Part shown: piece by piece, positions 1-8,146 of the stretch | Layout of the letters: every line of letters starts with the position of its first letter | Position numbering within the stretch: position 1 is the first letter of the stretch | Assembly (NCBI GenBank): GCA_004556545.1 | Contig: SFGO01000064.1 | Location: forward strand, 1-21,423 | Direction of reading: 5' to 3' | Length of the DNA stretch: 21,423 nucleotides | DNA from: Clostridiales bacterium | Lineage (GTDB): Bacteria > Bacillota > Clostridia > Christensenellales > Aristaeellaceae | The notes under the pieces: model-generated | The model's input: the letters and a program-made list of their open reading frames with translations, nothing else | Databases searched by the model: none | What the model was told of the DNA's origin: nothing | Position numbers and translations under genes: made by a program

Positions 1-63
1 TCGGTTGACGGCTGTCAGTCGCTAGCTGCCTTCGGCAGCTGCATCCACTGGATGCGCGCTCCT
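1..63. repeat. Terminal direct repeat, left copy
   Basis: The first 63 bases are identical to 21361-21423 in the same orientation. The repeat holds two perfect hairpins: AGCTGCC-TTC-GGCAGCT (24-40) and GCATCC-ACT-GGATGC (41-55). It belongs to the core of a dispersed element, so the shared end is most simply an assembly break inside a repeat. Confidence 0.95.
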
Positions 64-105
64 TCTCGCCGCCCTATAACCCCGGCAGGCACCGTAGGGG
101 CGTGG

Positions 106-191
106 GTGCCCAGTGGGCACAACCGCCGCAGGCGGTTAGCGACCCGCAGGTGTGACACGAAACGAGCGGGGACCACGGCAGTAGTCCCCGC
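106..191 (+). repeat. Twin-hairpin module with a third hairpin, copy 1
   Basis: Hairpin 1 is GTGCCC-AGT-GGGCAC (106-120). Hairpin 2 follows without a gap, AACCGCC-GCA-GGCGGTT (121-137), then AGCGAC. A third hairpin pairs GCGGGGAC (166-173) with GTCCCCGC (184-191) around a loop containing ACGGCAGT. The same order occurs at 13979-14059, and the first two hairpins recur inverted at 18-55. Stems differ between copies by compensating changes on both arms; the AGT loop and the trailing AGCGAC are constant. Confidence 0.85.
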
Positions 192-251
192 GACGATTGA
201 GTGGCAGCAGTGCCTCCTGCACCTCCACTTTTTTGACACTCTGAAAGAAAA

Positions 252-980
252 TCAGTCTTCCTCCTCTGCCGGTTCCCAGAGGGCGTACTGCTTGTAGTTC
301 CGCAGCGCGCCCAGCATGCTTTCCTCCAGCGTGGGGTAGCGGCGGGCCAGCTCGTAGATCAGCTGCTTCATTTCCTCCCGCTTGGTGTAGCCGTTGGTGG
401 GACAGGGGTTTTTCAGAATGGGCAGTTCCAGCTCCCGCTGCATATGGATCACATATCGTTCGGGAACGTAGACCATGGGGCGGATCACCGTCACGCCGGT
501 CTTGCTCATCAGGGTCTTGGGATGGAAGGTGTGCAGCCTGCCTTCGAAGATCAGGCTCATGAGGAAGGTCTCCAGCACGTCCTCCCGGTTGTGGGCCAGC
601 GCCAGCTTGTTGCAGCCCAGCTCTTGGGCCCGCTGGCACAGGATGGAGCGCCGCATCTTGGCGCACAGGGCGCAGGGATGCTTGTCCTTGCGGATGTCGA
701 AGAGAATCTCGTAAATGTCCGTATGCTCGATGTGGATGGGTACGCCCACCTCGGCCGCATAGGCTTCCAGCGCGGAGGTGTCGGGCTTTTCCTTCCCGGA
801 GGTCAGAGTGATGGCCTGCAGGGAAAAATCCCCGTGGCGCACATAGCGGTACAGGCTCAGGGCCTTGAGCAGCAGCATGCTGTCCTTGCCGCCGCTGACG
901 CCCACCGCTACCCGGTCGCCCGGGGCAAACAGATGATATTCCTCATCGCAGCGGCGAATCTTTCCTAAAACAGTCTTCAT
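252..980 (-). CDS. ttcA: TtcA-family tRNA thiolation PP-loop ATPase
   Basis: The 242-residue protein is a PP-loop ATP pyrophosphatase. The family adenylates a tRNA base and transfers sulfur to it (2-thiocytidine 32 for TtcA itself). The nucleotide loop SGGKDS lies at residues 29-34. Cysteines at 103 and 106 (CALC) and 193 (NPCP) match the three TtcA iron-sulfur ligands, which separates it from TilS. It is shorter than the roughly 310-residue E. coli protein. The ATG at 980 is preferred over an upstream in-frame start, because the longer frame would run into the 3' end of the VanW-type gene; a GAGGA lies 10 bases before the ATG. It is the last gene of the ftsH operon, 13 bases after the preceding stop. 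The exact modified base is inferred from the family. Confidence 0.8.
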   Translation of the reverse strand: MKTVLGKIRRCDEEYHLFAPGDRVAVGVSGGKDSMLLLKALSLYRYVRHGDFSLQAITLTSGKEKPDTSALEAYAAEVGVPIHIEHTDIYEILFDIRKDKHPCALCAKMRRSILCQRAQELGCNKLALAHNREDVLETFLMSLIFEGRLHTFHPKTLMSKTGVTVIRPMVYVPERYVIHMQRELELPILKNPCPTNGYTKREEMKQLIYELARRYPTLEESMLGALRNYKQYALWEPAEEED

Positions 981-993
981 GGGTTTGCCATCC

Positions 994-2586
994 TCAGTAT
1001 CTCGGCGTAACGCCCACCCAGTAGCGATCGGCGCGGGCGGGATAGGTATCGCGGCTGACCCGGGTGCGGTCGGTTTCCACACCGTCGGTGTAGGTGACCA
1101 GATAGGCTTCCACCACATAGCCGTCCCGGCCCTTGGAGCGCAGCTTGGTCTCGTCCTCGTAGATCACGTTTTCGCCGTCTTCATCCTTCACAAGAACGGC
1201 TTCCTCCGGCTTGGGCAAAACCTCCACCGTCTCGCTCACCAGCTGATAGCTGACGTTTTCCAGCGATTTTCCGTAAATGCGCACATCACACATCAGGCTG
1301 TTTTTGTTGGTGGAGGAGGTAATCACGTGGGCGGAAATATAGATGGGGCTGTCCGTGTTGTTGGTGAAGGTGAAGTCCACCTCGTGGCCCCGGGTGCTGT
1401 TGACGGTGGCGTCCATGCCCATTTCCGTGTAGTTGACGGGATTGGAGTGGGCCGACCGCTTATTGATTTTCAGCCCGGCCTGAATGGCCGCCAGATAGAC
1501 GGTGGTGCTGGCCTGACAGACGCCGCCGCCGATGCCCATGACCTCGCTGCCGTAGGCGTATTCAATGGCGGGATAGTAGCCGTTTCCGGCCTCTCGGCGA
1601 CCGACGGCGCTGTTGAAGGAGAAGGTCTTGCCGCTTTGCAGGATGGTGCCGTTGATCCGCTCAAAGGCCACGCGGATGTTGTTGGTGCGATCCTCCGTGG
1701 AGCTTTTGGAAATGGCCGTGGTGGCGCGGTAACGAAGCTCCACGTTCTTTTCCAGCTCCGCCACGGTGACGGTGGGGGCGATGGGCGTGGTTTCCAGCAG
1801 AATTTCCCCGCTTTGCAGGGTAGAGACCATTTCCAGAATCTGTTCCTTCACGGCGGTCACATCCAGCCACTGGCCGTAGCTTTCCTGCTGGAAGGTGAAG
1901 GGGTTGTTCAGGTCGTCCGGATTGAAGGACAGCAGGGCCGCATCCTGCGGGGCCTTGTAGGCCACGGTTTGCAGGGTGGTCAGAATGTTGTCGATGGGAG
2001 TGGTATCCGCACTTTGCTGGGCGCTGGTAAAGGAATAGGTGGTGTTCTTGGCTGCGGCGATTTCCTGCTGCAGCTCAAAAATATCCTTCCGTCCGCTGGC
2101 GTCCGTGGCATGGCCGATGGCCCACGCCTCTTCCAGCGCCGCCGAGGGGTCGAAGGAGATGCCCAGCATGTCGGCGGTAATGTCCTGATACTGGCCGGAC
2201 GTATTCTTCAGCCGCACATACCAGCTGTTTTCCTTGGCGTTGGCCTGCTCCCAAACCTTCTGACTGCCCTCCTGCCAGCTGAGCCCCGACAGGGAGATGC
2301 CGTCCACATAGATATTGGGCAGGAAAACGCTCATGTAGGGCTTGACCTCGTTCTGGGTCTTCCAGATATAGCCGCCCGCACACGCGCCCGCGATCAATAC
2401 GATGACGATCAGCACCTTGACCAGCTGCCATTTGAGAGAGCGCTTCTTCTTCGGCTTTTTGGGCGGCTGCTTGCCGGAGCTTCCCCCGGAACGGCGGGCC
2501 TGCTGCTGGCGGGGCTGGGGCGGGGGAGCGTACCAGCTGCCGCTCTGCTGGCCTTGATTCTGGGGAACATAGCCTTGGTTGTACAT
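994..2586 (-). CDS. VanW-domain membrane-anchored cell-wall protein
   Basis: The 530-residue protein has a Pro/Gln-rich cytoplasmic tail, a lysine-rich stop (residues 42-49), one membrane helix at about 54-73 and a large external part. The region at about 80-290 resembles the peptidoglycan-binding-like domains that usually precede VanW. The VanW domain spans about 299-430, with the typical FSFNSAVGRR and GIGGGVCQASTTVY stretches. VanW proteins occur in vancomycin-resistance clusters and in many ordinary Gram-positive genomes; their biochemical role is not established. The ATG at 2586 is chosen because GAGGTG lies 7 bases upstream; a GTG three codons earlier overlaps that site. It lies 22 bases after the PHP gene and shares its operon. 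A role at the cell wall is inferred. Confidence 0.9.
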   Translation of the reverse strand: MYNQGYVPQNQGQQSGSWYAPPPQPRQQQARRSGGSSGKQPPKKPKKKRSLKWQLVKVLIVIVLIAGACAGGYIWKTQNEVKPYMSVFLPNIYVDGISLSGLSWQEGSQKVWEQANAKENSWYVRLKNTSGQYQDITADMLGISFDPSAALEEAWAIGHATDASGRKDIFELQQEIAAAKNTTYSFTSAQQSADTTPIDNILTTLQTVAYKAPQDAALLSFNPDDLNNPFTFQQESYGQWLDVTAVKEQILEMVSTLQSGEILLETTPIAPTVTVAELEKNVELRYRATTAISKSSTEDRTNNIRVAFERINGTILQSGKTFSFNSAVGRREAGNGYYPAIEYAYGSEVMGIGGGVCQASTTVYLAAIQAGLKINKRSAHSNPVNYTEMGMDATVNSTRGHEVDFTFTNNTDSPIYISAHVITSSTNKNSLMCDVRIYGKSLENVSYQLVSETVEVLPKPEEAVLVKDEDGENVIYEDETKLRSKGRDGYVVEAYLVTYTDGVETDRTRVSRDTYPARADRYWVGVTPRY

Positions 2587-2608
2587 ACAGCGCACCTCGT
2601 ATTTCGTG

Positions 2609-3484
2609 TCAGTCGCAAGGGGAAATCAGGTCAAAGAGAAGCTGCGAATCCTCCTGCCAGCGGTTCCAGCCGGAGGGCATATGGCCCAGCGCCGCCTGCG
2701 TGTTGGCGTCTCCGTGAAAATCGCTGCCGCCGGTGACCAGCAGGCCGTTCCGCCGGGCAAAACGATCCAGCTCCATGGCCTGCGTCCGGTTGGCAGAAGG
2801 GTGCCACGCTTCCAGCCCGGCCAGCCCGGCTTCCTTCAGGGAAAGAACAAAGCTGTACAGGGCCGCGGTTTCCAGCCCCAGCCGGCAGGGGTGGGCCAGC
2901 ACCGGCGTCGCGCCCGCCGCTTTCAGCAGGGCCACGCCTTCCTGAGCCGTGGGGCATTTTCGGGGCACATAGCCGGGCTTGCCTTTGCCCAAATAGCGGT
3001 CGAAGGCCTGCGCCACGGTGGAGACCAGCCCCATGCCCATCAGTTCCCGGGCCAGATGGGCCCGGCCTGTGCCGGGAACCAGCAGCCGCGCCCGGCGCTC
3101 CTCCGGCAGACGAACGTCCAGCGCCTCCAGCCGGTTCAGCATTTCCTCCATGCGGGTCAGGCGGCTTAGGCGGATGTCTTCCAGCGTGCGGCAAAGGGCC
3201 GCGTTTTCCGCATCGGCTCCGTAGCCCAGCACATGGGTGCTGCCGTCGCCGGTGCTCAATTCCAGAGAAGAAAAAAAGCGCATCCGTTCTCCGCCGGGCA
3301 GCAGGCTGGCGGCAACGGCGCGCTTCATGGGCTGGATTCCCTCCAGCGTATCGTGATCGCACAGGGCGATCCAGCCGATTCCGGCCCGGACGGCCCGTGC
3401 CGCCAGCTCTTCCGGGCTGAAAAGCCCGTCGGAAAACCGGCTGTGCACGTGCAGATCCACCGGGTAAGCGATCGTCTGGCTCAT
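2609..3484 (-). CDS. PHP-domain metal-dependent phosphoesterase
   Basis: The 291-residue protein is a PHP-domain hydrolase of the YciV/TrpH type, a family that includes 3',5'-nucleotide bisphosphate phosphatases and 5'-3' exoribonuclease RNase AM. Metal-binding motifs are visible in order: DLHVHS (residues 10-15), CDHDT (42-46), the AHPCR histidine in the second half, and GSDFHG near the C-terminus. The start ATG overlaps the ftsH stop as ATGA (3481-3484), which indicates translational coupling. A GGAGG lies 13 bases upstream; the alternative TTG at 3496 is only one base from it. The fold is certain; the natural substrate cannot be told from sequence. Confidence 0.9.
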   Translation of the reverse strand: MSQTIAYPVDLHVHSRFSDGLFSPEELAARAVRAGIGWIALCDHDTLEGIQPMKRAVAASLLPGGERMRFFSSLELSTGDGSTHVLGYGADAENAALCRTLEDIRLSRLTRMEEMLNRLEALDVRLPEERRARLLVPGTGRAHLARELMGMGLVSTVAQAFDRYLGKGKPGYVPRKCPTAQEGVALLKAAGATPVLAHPCRLGLETAALYSFVLSLKEAGLAGLEAWHPSANRTQAMELDRFARRNGLLVTGGSDFHGDANTQAALGHMPSGWNRWQEDSQLLFDLISPCD

Positions 3485-5520
3485 AGCCGGTTCCAATCCT
3501 CCGGCTGGACAAAGGGCTCGTCCGAGCTTCCAGCCTCTTCGGCGGCCTCCGGCTGCTCCTCTTCCCCGGCGGCTTCCTCCCCGGCGGGGGCGTTCTTTTC
3601 CTCCACGCTCAGGTTGGGCTTCAGCTTTTCCACCTCGCTCATGGGGGGCAGGGGCTCGCCCTTCATGACCGCCTCAAATTCCACCCGGCTCAGGGTATCC
3701 CGCTCCAGCAGGGCCTCGGCCACGCCCTTGAGCTGGTTGAAGTGCTCCTTCAGCAGGGAGACGGCCCGCTGATAGCAGCGATCCATCAGCTGCTTCACGG
3801 CGGCGTCGATGGCGGCGGCGCTCTGCTCGCTGTATTCGCGGCTCTGGCCGAATTCCATGCCCACGAATACCTCCTGATCGCTGCCCAGATACATGGTGCC
3901 CAGCTCGTCGCTCATGCCGAACTGGGTGATCATGCGGCGGCACAGGTCGGTGGCCCGCTTCAGGTCGCTGGAGGAGCCGGTGTAGATGTCGTCCAGCGCC
4001 ACCTCCTCGGCGGCATGTCCGCCCAGCGCCATGGTGATCATGCCCAGCAGCGCCTTGCGGCTCAGGTTGTCATGCTCCTCCTCCGGCAGGCTGAGGGTAT
4101 AGCCGCCCGCCTGTCCCCGGGGCACGATGGTGATCAGATGCACGTCGTCGCATTCCGGCAGCAGGTTGGCGATGACCGCGTGGCCCGCCTCGTGATAGGC
4201 CGTGACGTGACGGTCCTTGGGGTTGACCTTGTGGCTCTTCTTTTCCGGGCCCATCTGCACCCGGGCGATAGCGTCCACCATGTCCTGCTGGATGATCTGC
4301 TTCCGGTGACGGCGCACCGCCAGAATGGCGGCCTCGTTCATCACGTTTTCCAGATCCGCGCCGGTGGAGTAGGGCATCCGCTTGGCCACGTTGTCCAGAT
4401 CCACGTCGGCGGACAGCGGCTTGCCCTTGGAGTGCACCTTCAGAATATCCACCCGGCCCTCCTGGTCGGGATAGTTCACCGTCACCTGACGGTCGAAGCG
4501 GCCCGGGCGAAGCAGCGCGGGGTCCAGAATATCCCGGCGGTTGGTGGCCGCCATGACGATAACGCCTTCATTGATGGAGAAGCCGTCCATTTCCACCAGC
4601 AGCTGGTTCAGGGTCTGCTCGCGCTCGTCGTGACCGCCGCCCAGACCCGCGCCGCGGTGACGGCCCACCGCGTCGATCTCATCGATGAAGATAATGGAAG
4701 GCGCGGCCTTCTTGGCCTGATCGAACAGGTCGCGGACGCGGCTGGCGCCTACGCCCACGAACATTTCCACAAAGTCGGAGCCGGAAATGGAGAAGAAGGG
4801 CGCGTTGGCTTCCCCTGCCACGGCCTTGGCCAGCAGGGTCTTACCGGTGCCCGGAGGGCCCACCAGCAGCACGCCCTTGGGAATGCGCGCGCCCATGGCG
4901 GTGTAGGCCTTGGGGTTCTTCAGGAAATCCACCATTTCCTGAAGCTCTTCTTTTTCTTCTTTAGCACCGGCCACGTCCTTGAAGGTGACCTTGTTTTTGG
5001 AAGGATCGCTGACCCGGGCACGGCTGCGGCCAAAGTTCATCACCTTGCTGTTGCCGCCGCCCTGACGCATCATGATGAAATACCACACGCCCACGATCAG
5101 AATCAGGCTGAGGAAGTAGGGCAGGTATTCCAGATACCAGGGCGTGATCACCGGCGCGCGGTATTCCACCGTGAAGGGCAGATCGCTGACGCTGACGTCC
5201 TCCAGCGCCTTGCCGGTTTTCGTGGCGGTCATCTGGCGCACGGTCTCGATGAAATCCGCGCCGATGGTGGTTTCGAAATCGTAGCCTCGATCCGGGAAGT
5301 CCGCGTCGGCGATTTTGCCGTTGCGGTACAGACCCACCAGCGACGTGCCGCGGATGGCCACGGCCTTCACATTATCCTCCCGGATGGAGGTCAGCAGCTG
5401 GGGGTATTCAATCCGTTTATTTTCCTGCTGGCCCAATCCGCCGTTAATCAGAATGGCGATCACGAGAAAGACCGCAATTAAGACCACATACCCCATCAAA
5501 CCCTGTTGGTGCTTCTTCAA
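3481..5520 (-). CDS. ftsH: ATP-dependent zinc metalloprotease FtsH
   Basis: FtsH is a hexameric membrane AAA+ protease that degrades misfolded membrane proteins and short-lived regulators. The 679-residue protein has two N-terminal membrane helices (about 9-27 and 128-150) around an external domain. The AAA module has Walker A GPPGTGKT (221-228), Walker B IIFIDE (276-281) and the second region of homology ending RPGRFDR. Zinc ligands are HEAGH (443-447) and an aspartate near residue 519 in GSSSDLKRA. The start is a TTG at 5520: AAGGAGG lies 8 bases before it, and the longer upstream frame has no such site. The C-terminal tail is acidic and alanine/glutamate rich, as usual. First gene of a four-gene operon, with its own extended -10 promoter. 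Confidence 0.97.
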   Translation of the reverse strand: MKKHQQGLMGYVVLIAVFLVIAILINGGLGQQENKRIEYPQLLTSIREDNVKAVAIRGTSLVGLYRNGKIADADFPDRGYDFETTIGADFIETVRQMTATKTGKALEDVSVSDLPFTVEYRAPVITPWYLEYLPYFLSLILIVGVWYFIMMRQGGGNSKVMNFGRSRARVSDPSKNKVTFKDVAGAKEEKEELQEMVDFLKNPKAYTAMGARIPKGVLLVGPPGTGKTLLAKAVAGEANAPFFSISGSDFVEMFVGVGASRVRDLFDQAKKAAPSIIFIDEIDAVGRHRGAGLGGGHDEREQTLNQLLVEMDGFSINEGVIVMAATNRRDILDPALLRPGRFDRQVTVNYPDQEGRVDILKVHSKGKPLSADVDLDNVAKRMPYSTGADLENVMNEAAILAVRRHRKQIIQQDMVDAIARVQMGPEKKSHKVNPKDRHVTAYHEAGHAVIANLLPECDDVHLITIVPRGQAGGYTLSLPEEEHDNLSRKALLGMITMALGGHAAEEVALDDIYTGSSSDLKRATDLCRRMITQFGMSDELGTMYLGSDQEVFVGMEFGQSREYSEQSAAAIDAAVKQLMDRCYQRAVSLLKEHFNQLKGVAEALLERDTLSRVEFEAVMKGEPLPPMSEVEKLKPNLSVEEKNAPAGEEAAGEEEQPEAAEEAGSSDEPFVQPEDWNRL

Positions 5521-5605
5521 AGTAAAAGTCCTCCTTGATGCCGCCGGAATGGGGTCCGGTCGGACTTCGAATACACGAAAAACAGCCGTAATGCACGACT
5601 TTGAC

Positions 5606-5635
5606 ATTATAGCATAGCACCGCCCCAAAACACAA
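5606..5635 (-). promoter_or_regulatory. Predicted sigma-A promoter of the ftsH operon
   Basis: On the minus strand a perfect TATAAT (5606-5611) is preceded by TGC, an extended -10, and by TTGTGT (5630-5635) at 18 bases. It reads into ftsH with a leader of roughly 80 bases. Confidence 0.75.
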
Positions 5636-5705
5636 AGGTTTTCGGAAACTTTTGCATCCCGATTCAATTTTTACAAGATGGACAGTTTTGCAAAAGGTAA
5701 ACCCC

Positions 5706-5734
5706 TTCAAAACCACTGTACGATGTGGTATGAT
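5706..5734 (+). promoter_or_regulatory. Predicted promoter of the transport operon
   Basis: TTCAAA (5706-5711) and TATGAT (5729-5734) are 17 bases apart, with TGG directly before the -10. It lies 55 bases upstream of the first transport gene and is divergent from the ftsH promoter. No clear operator palindrome was seen between them. Confidence 0.65.
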
Positions 5735-5789
5735 ACAGTTGATAAACCGATCCGCCCGGGGGAGCTGCGGCGGGGAAAGGAAGGAAACG

Positions 5790-8102
5790 ATGCAAGGAAA
5801 ACGCTTTTCCATGTTGAGCGCCCTGCTGACGGTGCTGATCCTGCTGACGGTCTGGTGCATTCCGGCGGCTGTGGCCGAAACAGTATCCGCCGATTCCGCC
5901 AATGAGGAAGGAGCGGACGATCCCAGCTCGAGCTATCTTTACGGCGGAATCGCCTGCCTGAAGGATCATTACTATTTCTTTTCCGAGGCAGAGGACCGTG
6001 TGCTGTTTGAAAAGCCCGTGTCCGGCGGGGCTTCCGTGGGGCTGGGGACGATCTCGTCCGAACAGCTCATGGGCGACGACGGCAGCGGCTATCATGTTTC
6101 CAGCTGCTTTCTGATCGTCTGGAGGGATCAGCTTTACCTGCTCAATCCCTACACGCAGAAGTGGTATTCCCTGCTGAACGAGCAGGGCGAGCTGGAAATG
6201 AAGGAACAGTCCGCTCAGCTGGATCTGGACGTGATGATGGAAAAGGACGGGGATTATTCCTATCCCATGAGCACCAACGCCCGCTTTGTGATGGGGGACT
6301 GGCTGTACTTTGTGGGCAACACCTACTCCGGCGGCACGAGCAATACCTGCTTTGGCCGCGTTTCGCTGACGGGCGAAGCCAGCCAGATGTTCGAGGTGGA
6401 AAATGTAACCAACGCCTGCGTCTATGAGGATGGGAAGCTGGCGCTGTTCCTGTGCGATAGGAGCGCCCTGTACACCGGCGAAGCCTCGGTGGATCAGCTG
6501 ACCGCCACGCTGGCAATCTTCGACCCGGAGAGCGGCACGCTGGGCACGGAATGGCCGGTCACCAGCGATAATCAGATGGGCGTTTATAATCTGAGGGGCT
6601 TCTGCAGCGACGGGGACAAGGTTTATTATCAGGACGGCTCCCGGATCATGGGCATCGATCCGAAGAACGGGGAGATCAAGATCGCTGCCTACACCGGCGC
6701 GGGAATGTATGGGGGCGGCGGAACGACGGCGCTGTGCGAGAACAGCTATTACGTCACGGACGGCAATTCCGGGCTGAGCGCCTACCTGCTCAACAGCCCG
6801 TCGCTGGAAAAGGGCGCGCTGCGCATTTTCGGCGAAACGGGTTCGGAGGCGCATCAGAAGTTCGTGAAGGCGCACCCGGAAATTTCCGTGGAGGCGGCGG
6901 GGGATTATGCCAGTGATCTGGAAACCCTGACCCAGGCCATGGTCAGCGATACCAACACCTATGACGTGCTGTTCCTGAGCCTGAACTACATGCCGGTGGA
7001 CCGGCTTTTGCAGAAGGGCTACTGCGCCGACCTGACGGACGACGAGGCGCTGATGAAGGCGGCCAAAAGCATGTATCCCCAGTTCGGCGAGATCCTGATG
7101 AAGGACGGAAGGCTCTACGGCCTGCCGGTGGACGCCAACGCCTATACCTACAGCGTCAATATGAATGCGTGGGAAGCGCTGGGCCTGACGGAGGACGATC
7201 TGCCCAAGACCCTGCTGGATCTGATGGAGTTCACCGCCAACTGGGTCTATGATTACGCGGACGATTATTCCGAGTATTATCTGTTTGACTGGCTCGATCA
7301 GAACAGCTTCTTTTCCAGCATTCTGAGCCAGTATATGACCTACATCCAGAAAAAGGAAGGAAAGCTGGTCTTCAATACCCCGGAGTTTGAAGCGCTTCTG
7401 CAGGCCTTTGAGGACATCAACTTCAAGGAGCTGGGGAAGCTCTACAATGAAAACGAATCCATGGATTATGAAAAGATCCTTTTCCAGAACTATACCACGG
7501 TGCTGCCGCTGAGCCAGATGCAGTATCTGGATGAAAACTTCAGGCCCCTGTATCTGTCCGTGACCGAAGACGAGGATCCGGCGCTGTCCGTCACCAGCAC
7601 GGTGATGATCATCAACCCCAAGACCACCCGGATGGAAGAAGCCAGAACCTACATGGAGTATTACGTGACCCACCTGCCCAAGGACGAGGGCGCGATCACC
7701 TTCTTCCAGGGAACGCCGGAGCCGGTGGAAAGCCCCTATTACGCCGCCCAAAAGAAACAGACGGAAAAGTACCTGGCGGATGCGAAGGCGCGGCTGGAAA
7801 AGGCCAGCGAAGAAAACAAGGCAGCCATCCGGGATGAGATCAGCAGTCTGGAGGACGATCTGAATTACTGGGAGCAGAACCGCTACAGCATTACCGCCGA
7901 GCGGATTCAGTACTATCAGCAGACCATGCTGCCCATGCTGTACGTGGAGCGACAGAACGTGCTCTACAGCGGCAACCGGACGGCCATGACCGAGATCAGT
8001 ACCCTCATCAATCAGTATATCGAGGGCGCGATCCCCCGGGATCGGCTGATTCGGGAGCTGGAAGGACGTATCCGCCTGATGCAGCTGGAGGACGAGATCT
8101 GA
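5790..8102 (+). CDS. Secreted propeller plus ABC solute-binding fusion protein
   Basis: The 770-residue protein starts with a signal peptide (1-29, cleavage after AVA). No lipobox cysteine is present, which is unusual for a Gram-positive binding protein. Residues of about 45-335 form a run of repeats of the type GDWLYFVGN, DGKLALFL, GDKVYYQDG and ENSYYVTDGN, typical of a DUF5050-like beta-propeller. Residues of about 341-645 match family 1 extracellular solute-binding proteins (ALRIFGE, then YDVLFLS, then GRLYGLPVDANAYTYSVNMNAW). A charged coiled coil follows at about 651-700, then a helical tail. The start ATG has a GGAAGGA site. Two sugar-type permeases follow directly, so it is probably the binding subunit of that importer. 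Substrate unknown; a carbohydrate is inferred from the permease family only. Confidence 0.85.
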   Translation: MQGKRFSMLSALLTVLILLTVWCIPAAVAETVSADSANEEGADDPSSSYLYGGIACLKDHYYFFSEAEDRVLFEKPVSGGASVGLGTISSEQLMGDDGSGYHVSSCFLIVWRDQLYLLNPYTQKWYSLLNEQGELEMKEQSAQLDLDVMMEKDGDYSYPMSTNARFVMGDWLYFVGNTYSGGTSNTCFGRVSLTGEASQMFEVENVTNACVYEDGKLALFLCDRSALYTGEASVDQLTATLAIFDPESGTLGTEWPVTSDNQMGVYNLRGFCSDGDKVYYQDGSRIMGIDPKNGEIKIAAYTGAGMYGGGGTTALCENSYYVTDGNSGLSAYLLNSPSLEKGALRIFGETGSEAHQKFVKAHPEISVEAAGDYASDLETLTQAMVSDTNTYDVLFLSLNYMPVDRLLQKGYCADLTDDEALMKAAKSMYPQFGEILMKDGRLYGLPVDANAYTYSVNMNAWEALGLTEDDLPKTLLDLMEFTANWVYDYADDYSEYYLFDWLDQNSFFSSILSQYMTYIQKKEGKLVFNTPEFEALLQAFEDINFKELGKLYNENESMDYEKILFQNYTTVLPLSQMQYLDENFRPLYLSVTEDEDPALSVTSTVMIINPKTTRMEEARTYMEYYVTHLPKDEGAITFFQGTPEPVESPYYAAQKKQTEKYLADAKARLEKASEENKAAIRDEISSLEDDLNYWEQNRYSITAERIQYYQQTMLPMLYVERQNVLYSGNRTAMTEISTLINQYIEGAIPRDRLIRELEGRIRLMQLEDEI

Positions 8103-8109
8103 CCCTCCG

Positions 8110-8121
8110 CTGAAATTTCAG
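8110..8121. other. 12-bp perfect palindrome between binding-protein and permease genes
   Basis: CTGAAATTTCAG lies in the 44-base gap after the binding-protein stop codon, upstream of the permease ribosome site. It could be an operator or an RNA processing hairpin; nothing else supports either. Confidence 0.35.
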
Positions 8122-8146
8122 AACAGGCAAAGGAAAGGAAAACGCT

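Larger units (their letters stand above)
1..243 (-). mobile_element. Partial dispersed hairpin-rich element, left window end
   Basis: Read on the minus strand from 243, this stretch starts with the same 37 bases as the element at 18473-18509 (minus-strand 243 to 207, identical) and then diverges. Further in it shares the CCTGCCGGGGTTATAGGG segment (72-89 here, 18512 onward there). It contains hairpins at 24-40, 41-55, 106-120, 121-137 and 166-191 and no credible coding frame. The outer end lies 8 bases beyond the ttcA-type stop codon, so it forms the 3' untranslated region of that operon. The other end is cut off by the window edge. I read it as a copy of a non-autonomous mobile or REP-like element; no transposase is visible. 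Confidence 0.7.

Noticed and set aside
5521..5667. Upstream ATG start for FtsH at 5667
   Set aside because: The added 49 residues cover the promoter and the AAGGAGG site that clearly serves the TTG at 5520.
979..7751. Long antisense reading frames (979-2736 plus, 3742-5481 plus, 5664-7751 minus), 579-695 codons each
   Set aside because: They lie opposite well-recognised genes, have His/Gly/Gln-rich low-complexity translations with no domain, and arise from high GC codon use.
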